Shown piece after piece: positions 1 to 8,182 of a stretch of DNA of 32,540 bases (the first letter of the stretch is position 1; each line of letters begins with the position of its first letter). The notes under the pieces were generated by a model. That model was not told the origin of the DNA. It saw only the letters and a list, made by a program, of their open reading frames with translations, and did not search any database. The stretch lies in the NCBI RefSeq assembly GCF_018607965.1, contig NZ_JABBAM010000035.1, positions 1-32,540 of the forward strand. Direction: 5' to 3'. A program made the translations under genes and the position numbers. This DNA comes from Planktotalea sp. (GTDB lineage: Bacteria > Pseudomonadota > Alphaproteobacteria > Rhodobacterales > Rhodobacteraceae).

Positions 1-368
1 TGGGTGAATTCGCTTAGTCGAGGGTCGAAAAACGCCATGGGCGGCGTGAGATGTCCAATTGGAGACACCCCGCCAATCGCAAAGCCGGTTTGTTTACGAA
101 TAATAGCAGCATCTGCTTTGCCCAGTGCTTCGCCCGCCAGATTTGATGCTTTGGTCGCGTCCACCTGATTACCGCCAGCAGTTAGGAACAAGAGACAGGT
201 GCCCGACGTTTGCCCGAGGAAAATAATAGATTTCACGATCTGATCGACTTCGCAGCCAATTTCATCTGCAGCCGTTTGTGCGGTTGTGGCTTGGCCTGTT
301 TCGCGGATCGTATCCGGTAGACCCGCTGCCAAGAGGGCGGCGCGTACACGCTCTAAGGATTTGCTCAT
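1..368 (-). CDS. YbaK/EbsC (ProX-like) aminoacyl-tRNA deacylase family protein, C-terminus cut by window edge
   Basis: Not in the ORF track. Reverse complement from ATG at 368 reads MSKSLERVRAALLAAGLPDTIRETGQATTAQTAADEIGCEVDQIVKSIIFLGQTSGTCLLFLTAGGNQVDATKASNLAGEALGKADAAIIRKQTGFAIGGVSPIGHLTPPMAFFDPRLSEF, with YbaK-like 'QIVKSIIF' and 'TGFAIGGVSPIGH' motifs. Confidence 0.85.
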   Translation of the reverse strand, partial: MSKSLERVRAALLAAGLPDTIRETGQATTAQTAADEIGCEVDQIVKSIIFLGQTSGTCLLFLTAGGNQVDATKASNLAGEALGKADAAIIRKQTGFAIGGVSPIGHLTPPMAFFDPRLSEFT

Positions 369-450
369 GTTAGGCTCCAAACTGCTTAAACCGATAAAGC
401 TTATCGTTTGTGCTCTTGCAAATCCGCACGCCGCACGCATTGATGTTCGT

Positions 451-3252
451 ATGACAGACTTCACGTCCATAACCCGTGTGCCAACGCCATTTGATGTTTC
501 CTTAGGGCAGGATGCGTTAAACCTTCTGCCGTCTTTGCCCGCGGATCAAATGGACCTGATCCGAGGTGCGGCAGGGTGCAGTCCCTATCTTAAGGGACTA
601 ATCGGGAAGGAAGCGGAGTGGCTGCAAACGGCACTTGAGGCGCCAGATATCGCGATTGAAACACTTTTCGTGGAGTTGCATGAAACAAATAGCAAAGCGC
701 TTCCCATCGCATTGAGACAGGCCAAACGACGGATTGCGCTTATCACAGGCCTTGCGGATCTGGGCGGTGTTTGGCCGCTGGAAAAAGTGACAAGCGTTCT
801 GACAGATTTTGCAGATCTTGCGGTGACATGCGCCTTGCGCGCCACGATTGGTGCAGAGATTGCACGCGCCAAGTTGCCAGGCATGACGCAGGACAACATC
901 CAGGATGCGGGTGGGATGACCGTGTTGGCCATGGGTAAGATGGGTGCGCATGAGTTGAACTACTCGTCTGATATCGACCTGATTTGCCTGTTCGATGAAA
1001 CCCACTTTGCGCCGGATGATTTTTACGAGGCGCGTGCCTCTTTCGTGCGCGCAACACGTAAGATGTCGGCCATGTTGAACGATCTCACAGGCGAGGGTTA
1101 TGTGTTTCGCACTGATTTACGCTTGCGCCCTGATCCAAGCGTCACGCCTGTTTGCATGGCGATGGAGGCGGCTGAGCGTTATTATGAAAGCCTTGGCCGT
1201 ACATGGGAACGCGCTGCTTATATCAAAGCGCGTCCTTGCGCTGGTAATTTTGAGGCGGGCGCTAAGTTTCTGAAAACGTTGACGCCTTTCGTGTGGCGTA
1301 AGCATCTGGATTTCGCGGCAATTCAGGACGCCCATGATATGCGACTGCGCTACCGCGAACACAAAGGGTTGGGCGGAGCGATCAAATTGCCCGAACATAA
1401 TATGAAGCTTGGGCGTGGTGGCATTCGCGAGATCGAGTTCTTTACACAAACCCGCCAGATCATCGCAGGGGGGCGCGATCCTGACTTGCGTGTTCTTGGG
1501 ACCGTCGAAGGCTTGACGGTGCTTAGCGAAAAAGGCTGGGTGCCCGATGCGGCGGCGCAGGATCTAACAGAACACTACCGAGCACATCGCGAGGTAGAGC
1601 ACCGTTTACAAATGATTGGCGATGCCCAGACCCATAGCTTGCCTAAGTCTGATGAGGGTTTTGCGCGTTTGGCAGCATTTATGGGACGTGACGCGGCTGA
1701 ATTGCGCGGCGATCTCCTTGAACGCCTAATTGCTGTGCATGAGCTGACGGAAGGTTTTTTTGCGCCAGAGGCACCTACAAAGACACATACAAAGTCTGTG
1801 TCGCACTCTTTGGACGACACGATCATTGAGCGTTGGCAGACCTATCCCGCACTGCGTTCGCCGCGTGCTTTGGAAATTTTCGAACGTCTTAAACCCGATT
1901 TCGTCGATCGCTTGTCACAAGCTTCAAAACCGAACGAAGCGCTTTTGGCATTTGACGGATTTCTTGCGCGCCTTCCTGCGGGTGTTCAACTGTTTTCGCT
2001 TTTCGAAGCCAATCCGCAACTTATCGACCTGTTGATTGATATCGTTGGAACAGCCCCTGCACTTGCACGTCATTTATCACAGAATGCGGGGGTATTTGAT
2101 GCGGTGATCGCGGGTAGCTTCTTTGAGGATTGGCCCGGTCGAGACGTTCTGTGTGAAGAACTGTCCGATATTCTTCAACGCGAAACTGATTACGAAAGTA
2201 AGTTGGATGCGACACGCCGATGGTCCAAAGAATGGCATTTCGGGGTTGGGGTTCATCATTTGCGTGGCTTGGCGACACCTGAACAAATTGCGCGACGCTA
2301 CGCCGAGCTGGCAGAGGCGTCATTGCGCGCGCTCTGGCCCCATGTGATTTCGCAATTTACTACAAAACATGGCCAAATTCCAGGTCGGGGTGCGGTTATT
2401 GTTGGAATGGGATCGCTTGGTGCGGGTCGACTGAATGCAACGTCGGATCTTGACCTGATAATGATATATGATGCGGACGGCGTCGAGGCGACTGTTGGGA
2501 AACGTCCCCTGCCTGTGCGCCAATATTACGCACGATTAACCCAAGCAATGGTTACTGCGATGACTGCGCAAACTGCTGAGGGGCGATTGTACGAAGTTGA
2601 TATGCGTTTGCGTCCGTCAGGGACGAAAGGGCCTGTTGCGACCTCTTGGGAGAGCTTTAAAGACTATCAAAATAATCAGGCTTGGCTGTGGGAGCACTTG
2701 GCATTGACCCGTGCACGGGTCGTGGCTGGCAACGATGCACTCGCGCGCGATGTAGAAGCCTTGCGGGTGTCGATTATCGAGCGTGATCGTGATGCTCAAA
2801 TGATTTTGAGCGAAGTCGGTAAGATGCGTCAGCGTATTCAAGCAGCAAAAAAAGCGCAGTTTTGGGATGGCAAGCTTGGTGCGGGTAGGGTGCAAGACAT
2901 CGAATTGATTGCTCAAGCGGGCCTGCTTGGAAGGGGTGCGACCACTCGGGATATTGAAGAGGGCTTGAAGCATTGCGTCGCTTTGGGTTGGATGGAGGTC
3001 GCTGACTGTGCAGCATTGACGCGCAGTTACAGGCTGTTTTGGACTATGCAGCTTGCGATGAAGCTTTTAAGCGAAACGGTGATTGCTGATGATGCAATGC
3101 CGTCTTCAATTGGCCAGGGCGGACTTGCATTCTTGCTGCGTGAAACGGGCTTTGAAAGCTTAGATGATTTGCGCAACGGGATCGTTGAAATCGCACAAGA
3201 GACTGCAGCGGTTTTAGTGAATGTGGTTCCAGCCATGAAAGAGGATGAATAA
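451..3252 (+). CDS. glnE: Bifunctional glutamine synthetase adenylyltransferase/deadenylyltransferase (GlnE); start chosen at ATG 451 rather than 286
   Basis: Two nucleotidyltransferase repeats (AMGKMGAHELNYSSDIDLICLFD and GMGSLGAGRLNATSDLDLIMIYD); KLGRGGIREIEFFTQ motif. Confidence 0.95.
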   Translation: MTDFTSITRVPTPFDVSLGQDALNLLPSLPADQMDLIRGAAGCSPYLKGLIGKEAEWLQTALEAPDIAIETLFVELHETNSKALPIALRQAKRRIALITGLADLGGVWPLEKVTSVLTDFADLAVTCALRATIGAEIARAKLPGMTQDNIQDAGGMTVLAMGKMGAHELNYSSDIDLICLFDETHFAPDDFYEARASFVRATRKMSAMLNDLTGEGYVFRTDLRLRPDPSVTPVCMAMEAAERYYESLGRTWERAAYIKARPCAGNFEAGAKFLKTLTPFVWRKHLDFAAIQDAHDMRLRYREHKGLGGAIKLPEHNMKLGRGGIREIEFFTQTRQIIAGGRDPDLRVLGTVEGLTVLSEKGWVPDAAAQDLTEHYRAHREVEHRLQMIGDAQTHSLPKSDEGFARLAAFMGRDAAELRGDLLERLIAVHELTEGFFAPEAPTKTHTKSVSHSLDDTIIERWQTYPALRSPRALEIFERLKPDFVDRLSQASKPNEALLAFDGFLARLPAGVQLFSLFEANPQLIDLLIDIVGTAPALARHLSQNAGVFDAVIAGSFFEDWPGRDVLCEELSDILQRETDYESKLDATRRWSKEWHFGVGVHHLRGLATPEQIARRYAELAEASLRALWPHVISQFTTKHGQIPGRGAVIVGMGSLGAGRLNATSDLDLIMIYDADGVEATVGKRPLPVRQYYARLTQAMVTAMTAQTAEGRLYEVDMRLRPSGTKGPVATSWESFKDYQNNQAWLWEHLALTRARVVAGNDALARDVEALRVSIIERDRDAQMILSEVGKMRQRIQAAKKAQFWDGKLGAGRVQDIELIAQAGLLGRGATTRDIEEGLKHCVALGWMEVADCAALTRSYRLFWTMQLAMKLLSETVIADDAMPSSIGQGGLAFLLRETGFESLDDLRNGIVEIAQETAAVLVNVVPAMKEDE

Positions 3253-3518
3253 TGCGCGCACTCAAAGGTGATGAGTTTGATCCAAAGGGGTTAATAGCCG
3301 AAGCCTATAACATCGAGGGTATAACGGCATCGGAATGTCGCACCATCTTTCTGGATTTTGCGCTGAACCTAGAAGGCGATAGCGCGACTGCGATCAATAT
3401 CCTTTTAAAGAGATTTGATCGCGAAGATCATCCGATGACCCTTGTTCTACGAGACGGTCTAACTGCGAGTGATCGCCCGCGCCGTCGCGGCGGATGGCGC
3501 AATCGCGAGCGCCCGTGA
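3252..3518 (+). CDS. Small conserved-looking hypothetical protein (88 aa) between glnE and olsB
   Basis: ATG overlaps the glnE stop (TAATG); its TGA overlaps the GTG start of the next gene (GTGA); basic C-terminus. Confidence 0.7.
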   Translation: MRALKGDEFDPKGLIAEAYNIEGITASECRTIFLDFALNLEGDSATAINILLKRFDREDHPMTLVLRDGLTASDRPRRRGGWRNRERP

Positions 3519-4240
3519 CGCAGCTTTTGACCAAAGGCAAGTACCGCGCGCGCGCAAGTTGCGAACCCATTGATGTGCGTGCCGCGCAAGCGCTTCGCAC
3601 CTTAGCGTTCGGGTGTGATGACGGTGATGCATTGGATGCGGAGTGCACACATATTTTGATTGAAGATCTGCATGATGGCACGCTGAAATGTTGCTACCGT
3701 ATGCTCAAATTAACCGGAAAGGATGTGTCGAAAAGCTATTCGGCGCAGTTCTACGATCTTTCCCGTTTGGCGCATTTTGAGGGCCCGATGGTTGAGATGG
3801 GCCGGTTTTGCACGCATCCTGAGTGCGGTGTGGATACTGATCTTTTGCGTGTGGCATGGGGGGCTGTGACGGCTTTTGTAGATAACAACGCGATCGAGTT
3901 GTTGTTTGGTTGCTCCTCTTTTGCGGGCACGGATGCGAGTGCATATTTAGACAGCTTTGCCGTTTTGAACGCACGCCATACTGCTCCAATTCGGTGGGCA
4001 CCACGTGTCAAAGCTGGGGGTGCTATTCAGTTTTCTAACCTTGTGGGCGATATGCCCGTTATCAAGGTTGTCCCCAATACGATGCCCCCGTTGTTGCGCA
4101 CCTACTTGTTAATGGGGGGATGGGTTAGCGATCATGCGGTTATAGATCAAAAAATGAATACGTTGCATGTTTTCACAGGCGTCGAAGTGCGAAAAATCCC
4201 CTTAGCCCGTCAGCGGCTTTTACGTGCTGTCGTTGGCTAA
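3515..4240 (+). CDS. olsB: L-ornithine N-alpha-acyltransferase (OlsB-like, GNAT fold); start revised to GTG 3515
   Basis: Protein MTQLLTKGKYRARASCEPIDVRAAQALRTLAFG...YDLSRLAHFEGPMVEMGRFCTHPE...ELLFGCSSFAGTD..., OlsB/hemolysin-like acyltransferase pattern; GTGA overlap with upstream ORF. Confidence 0.8.
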   Translation: MTQLLTKGKYRARASCEPIDVRAAQALRTLAFGCDDGDALDAECTHILIEDLHDGTLKCCYRMLKLTGKDVSKSYSAQFYDLSRLAHFEGPMVEMGRFCTHPECGVDTDLLRVAWGAVTAFVDNNAIELLFGCSSFAGTDASAYLDSFAVLNARHTAPIRWAPRVKAGGAIQFSNLVGDMPVIKVVPNTMPPLLRTYLLMGGWVSDHAVIDQKMNTLHVFTGVEVRKIPLARQRLLRAVVG

Positions 4241-4322
4241 TTCAGACGCTGTGCGGGGGATATTTGAAAAAGGTGAAACAGGGTGCGTTGACCTTTGCGC
4301 CCAGCTTGCGTAGCTGGCACCT

Positions 4323-6134
4323 ATGGCACGCGCACCCCTTCTTCAGCTTTCCGACATCTCCCTGACTTTTGGGGGAGATCCTGTATTTGATCACCTTGAT
4401 CTTGCTGTTCAACCTGGCGACCGCGTCGCATTGGTTGGGCGCAATGGATCTGGAAAATCGACCTTGATGAAAGTCATGGCTGGTTTGGTCGAACCTGACA
4501 AAGGTTCAATTGTTGCTGGGCCGGGCATCAATGTTGGCTACATGGAACAAGAGCCCGAGATGAAGGGTTTTGCCACGCTTGGCGATTTCGCATTGAGCGA
4601 ACTTGATCCGTCTGAAGTTTACAAGGTCGAACGCGCTGGTGCGGGTCTGAAATTTGATCCTGCGCGCGCGGTTGAAACCGCTTCTGGTGGAGAGCGCCGT
4701 CGCGCTGCTTTGGCGAAGTTAATGGCGGAAGCCCCCGGTTTGATGTTGCTCGACGAGCCGACAAACCACCTTGATATTGAAGCGATTGGTTGGCTTGAGA
4801 CCGAGTTAAAAACGACGCGCACAGCGTTTGTTTTGATCTCGCATGACCGCGCATTTTTGACGGCTTTGACGCGCGCGACGCTTTGGATTGACCGGGGTCA
4901 AGTGCGCCGTCAGGAAAAAGGCTTTGAGGGCTTTGAAGCATGGCGTGACACTTTGTGGGAAGAAGAAGACATGCAGCGCCACAAGCTTGATCGTAAGATC
5001 AAGTCGGAAGCACGTTGGGCGGTTGAGGGCATTTCTGCGCGTCGCAAGCGCAACCAAGGTCGCGTGCGTGCGTTGCAAGATTTGCGGGCAGAGAAGTCAT
5101 CCCAGATCAAGCGTCAGGGAACAGCTGCGATGGCGCTGGCGGATGGTCAAAAGTCCGGCAAGAAGGTGATTGAGGCGTTCGAGCTGTACAAAGCATTCGA
5201 TGGCAAAGACATCGTTCAGAAGTTTTCGCTCACCATTCAGCGTGGGGATCGCATTGCCTTTGTTGGACCAAACGGTGTTGGCAAAACAACATTGATCAAA
5301 ATGCTGATGGGGCAGGAACCTGTCGATAGCGGCACTGTGAAGCTTGGTAGTAAGCTGGAAGTTGCGATCTTTGATCAAGCGCGCGCGCAGCTTGATCCTG
5401 ATATAACACTTTGGGACAGTCTGACGGGCGATCCTGAAATGCGAGTGTCTGGTAAAGCGGATCAGATCATGGTGCGTGGCATGCCCAAGCATGTTGTCGG
5501 CTACCTGAAAGAATTCCTGTTTGATGACGGTCAAGCGCGCGCACCTGTGCGGTCCTTGTCGGGTGGTGAAAAGGCGCGTCTTTTGCTGGCAAAGATCATG
5601 GCACGCGAAAGCAATGTTCTTGTGCTAGACGAACCCACAAACGATTTGGACGTAGAAACATTGGATCTGTTGCAGGATCTACTGGGCGAATACCCTGGTA
5701 CTGTTTTGTTGGTCAGTCACGATCGTGACTTTTTAGACCGCGTTGCCAACACGACCGTCGCGATGGAAGGCGATGGTCAAGCGACTGTGTATGCGGGCGG
5801 CTGGACCGATTATCAGATGCAGCGCGCAGATGATGTGGCCCAAGCGGTTAAGGCGTCGTCGACCAAGTCTGCGAAAGGTGGTTCTGGAAGCGATGCACCC
5901 AAGACTGGCAAAATGACGTTCAGTGAAAAGCATCGTCTGGAAGAGTTGCCCAAAGAAATGAAGCGCTTGGAGGCAGAAATTGCCAAGCTTGAAGAGTTCT
6001 TGGGCACGCCTGATTTGTTCACGCAAGAACCTGCAAAATTTGCCAAGGCCAGTGACGCGTTGGTTGAGCGCCACACAGCGCTGAGCGATGCAGAGGAAGA
6101 ATGGCTGCTGCTTGAGGAAAAAGCGGGCAGCTGA
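4323..6134 (+). CDS. uup: ABC-F family ATPase (Uup-like)
   Basis: Two Walker A motifs (GRNGSGKST, GPNGVGKTT), two signature motifs (SGGERRRAAL, SGGEKARLLL), LLDEPTNHLD and VLDEPTNDLD, C-terminal coiled coil; no TM segments. Confidence 0.92.
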   Translation: MARAPLLQLSDISLTFGGDPVFDHLDLAVQPGDRVALVGRNGSGKSTLMKVMAGLVEPDKGSIVAGPGINVGYMEQEPEMKGFATLGDFALSELDPSEVYKVERAGAGLKFDPARAVETASGGERRRAALAKLMAEAPGLMLLDEPTNHLDIEAIGWLETELKTTRTAFVLISHDRAFLTALTRATLWIDRGQVRRQEKGFEGFEAWRDTLWEEEDMQRHKLDRKIKSEARWAVEGISARRKRNQGRVRALQDLRAEKSSQIKRQGTAAMALADGQKSGKKVIEAFELYKAFDGKDIVQKFSLTIQRGDRIAFVGPNGVGKTTLIKMLMGQEPVDSGTVKLGSKLEVAIFDQARAQLDPDITLWDSLTGDPEMRVSGKADQIMVRGMPKHVVGYLKEFLFDDGQARAPVRSLSGGEKARLLLAKIMARESNVLVLDEPTNDLDVETLDLLQDLLGEYPGTVLLVSHDRDFLDRVANTTVAMEGDGQATVYAGGWTDYQMQRADDVAQAVKASSTKSAKGGSGSDAPKTGKMTFSEKHRLEELPKEMKRLEAEIAKLEEFLGTPDLFTQEPAKFAKASDALVERHTALSDAEEEWLLLEEKAGS

Positions 6135-6148
6135 TTATCGGCAAATTT

Positions 6149-6196
6149 TGGAGCGGGTAACGGGAATTGAACCTGTACCTAAAGCGTAGGCAGCTT
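6149..6196 (-). pseudogene. tRNA-Gly 3'-half remnant (anticodon stem 3' strand, T-arm, acceptor, CCA); candidate distal att site
   Basis: Minus strand GCTGCCTACGCTTTAGGTACAGGTTCAATTCCCGTTACCCGCTCCA; T-arm ACAGG-TTCAATT-CCCGT (one mismatch), acceptor TACCCGC-T-CCA; no 5' half adjacent. Confidence 0.7.
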
Positions 6197-6221
6197 ACGT
6201 GATGCAAATTTTACCAATGAT

Positions 6222-6945
6222 TTAGTTCACATTCAGTAGCCCGTTTGGTCGGCAGTTTGCGTTTCTCGGTCGCTGTGAAAGGTATTTTGCCCGAGTAACC
6301 CTTCGCCTCGGCAAACCGGCAAACCGGCAGAACGGCAGCGGCCTGTATTGTGAGGCGCTGGATAGGCGATCCCATTCGTTTTCTTTGCCAAACGCCGCTT
6401 GCAGGCAGAGTCCAGTCGCAGCCCAATCGTCGCGAGTACCTGGGTCGTAATTCTTGACAAAGGCATCCGCGAATTCACCGCCTGCCTTGCGTTTAAGGCC
6501 TGCTTTCTTAAGGATGAAGTCAGCAAGCTGTTTCATAACGTCAACGCGCTTTGGTGCATCGAACGTGACCCAGATGTTCATTCCATGACCGCCGCCCGAC
6601 AGGAATAGTTTGTGAGGCATGTCATCTTCGATCAGGGCATAAACGACGTGTGATAGCTGCGCATAAAACCTCACCGACTGTCATTCGCATGTTGTGATCA
6701 TCAATGCCAAAGATAAGACAGCGTGTATTACGGAGTCTTTCAGGATCGTTTTCTGAACCGAGGTTGAGCCAAATAGTGCGAAAGTCTTCGCCATGCGTAA
6801 GGTGTTCACAAATGAGATCATCCCTCAGCGGCTTGCCGATAGGACGATACCACCATTTTTCATCTTTAACGCTCCACTCTCGCACAGGATGGCCGCTCAC
6901 AGTGGCGAGGTCTCGCCACAATTTCACACATTCCATGATGATCAT
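6222..6945 (-). pseudogene. Frameshifted archaeo-eukaryotic primase-like (AEP/PrimPol-type) remnant
   Basis: Two overlapping minus ORFs in different frames: ...WWYRPIGKPLRDDLICEHLTHGEDFRTIWLNLGSENDPERLRNTRCLIFGIDDHNMR... and ...VVYALIEDDMPHKLFLSGGGHGMNIWVTFDAPKRVDVMKQLADFILKKAG...; 'IDDHN' and 'LFLSGGGHGMNIWV' resemble the AEP DxD and SGG(K/R)GxHxW motifs. Confidence 0.5.
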
Positions 6946-6959
6946 CCCCGCGTTTCTAC

Positions 6960-7140
6960 GCGGCTAGATTTCACCTAAGCGTCGAAATCTGATATTTTAT
7001 ACTTTACGCGACCTGCCATCTTGTAGAATTTTAATCCACGCCCATCGCAACGCCACGCTTCAAGCGACGACCGCACAGCCATTGGCTCACGTAGAAGCTC
7101 GTGATTAGACACAACGAAGTGCTTACCTGTCACTGACGTT
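6960..7140 (-). pseudogene. Excisionase/AlpA-like helix-turn-helix remnant
   Basis: VVSNHELLREPMAVRSSLEAWRCDGRGLKFYKMAGRVKYKISDFDA followed by TAG where this family usually has Trp ('DFDAW'). Confidence 0.55.
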
Positions 7141-7174
7141 GGCGAGTGGCGACCATTTGAGGCGTGCGGGCTAC

Positions 7175-7959
7175 CGCACATGCAGAACCTGCTTCTTGGC
7201 ATGAAACACATAGTCGGAACGATACACCTTCAACGGTTCAATGATTGCGTGATGCTCAGGAAGTAGGGGCAGGTCGAACGCACGACCGTTCTTCGTTTCG
7301 GGCGGGTGCGTATCTTGGATTTGATCCCAGCGCAGCGACAGGGCTTCTTCCCATCGCAAATCCGTAAAGAGCAGGAACCGATAGAAGGCGCGGTGAACGT
7401 CATTCGGTAGGTTGTCCACAGCTTCACGCCAAGCTTTGAGGCCTGTTCTGCGTACCACTCAATCGCCATTGTTGGGCTTTCGGGACGGTCAAATGTGCGC
7501 CGCGCTTGCCGCTCTTTACTATACGCTTATGCGACGACACGCACATATCCTTTGTGATTTCGTCGAGCAGCTCGTGAAGCCATTTAGACAGATGATTGCG
7601 CATCTGACCTTTGATCAACGTCTTGTTGGCGTCTGTTCGCAGCTTGGGACGGGCAAGATAGGTTTCCATCGGCCGTTCCAGTGTAGGCACCTTCGCCAGT
7701 GCGAGACATTTTGCTGAAACGCAGAGGCTTGGTCAGTTGCTAGTTGTAATGCGTCACCACGAGCGTTGGCTGCGGGCACCTGTGGGACGTTGCAAGGCTT
7801 TGTCCGTTGGGTGCGTCCATTACGTCATGCTGAAAGTAAAAGGTCTTGCGTGCTTTGCCTGTGAAAAGGCCGAAACCTTAGACCTCAGTGTCCCAAATCT
7901 TTTCGTTTGGCGGACCCTTTTAGCAAGCTGTTTGGGTAAGCTTTTTTTACTGCTGCCAT
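7175..7959 (-). pseudogene. Tyrosine integrase remnant, multiply frameshifted and apparently lacking the C-terminal catalytic region
   Basis: Pieces in several minus frames: MAAVKKAYPNSLLKGSAKRKDLG (start 7959), ARKTFYFQHDV (arm-binding-like), METYLARPKLRTDANKTLIKGQMRNHLSKWLHELLDEIT, WREAVDNLPNDVHRAFYRFLLFTDLRWEEALSLRWDQI (box I-like 'TDLRWEEALSLRW'); no convincing box II or Tyr. Confidence 0.65.
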
Positions 7960-8075
7960 AATTAGTCATGCCTTTGTAAGCGCTTTGCGGATAAATCACC
8001 GCAATTCGCTAGAACAAGGCGGGGCGAACACTCAACCGTTTGTCCAATATTTTCAAAGGTCTTGGTACGTTTTGG

Positions 8076-8138
8076 TGGAGTACGGTAGAGAACACGTTAT
8101 GTTGAGACGCTGCCGTGATACCTCTTCACCATACCCGC
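8076..8138 (-). pseudogene. tRNA-Gly remnant with well-preserved 5' half and degenerate 3' half
   Basis: Minus strand GCGGGTATGGTGAAGAGGTATCACGGCAGC (acceptor, D-arm, anticodon stem 5' strand), then GTCTCAACATAACGTGTTCTCTACCGTACTCCACC; about 63 nt instead of about 74; no anticodon stem partner or T-arm. Confidence 0.65.
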
Positions 8139-8182
8139 ATATAGATTGGGATACGTGTGCATCCCAATTCGGTTAAGTTTTC

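Larger units (their letters stand above)
6149..8138 (-). mobile_element. Decayed integrative element inserted in a tRNA-Gly gene
   Basis: Bounded by two tRNA-Gly remnants; contains frameshifted integrase, excisionase-like and primase-like remnants in the same orientation. Confidence 0.7.

Noticed and set aside
286-450. N-terminal extension of the glnE ORF
   Set aside because: Overlaps the divergent ybaK-like gene in antisense; ATG 451 is the better start.
6303-6340. Short GGCAAACC-type tandem repeat
   Set aside because: Only about 2.5 copies inside a decaying pseudogene region; likely slippage and not a functional array.
7737-8176. Plus-strand ORFs 7737-7961 and 7985-8176
   Set aside because: Overlap the minus-strand integrase and tRNA remnants; no protein-like motifs.
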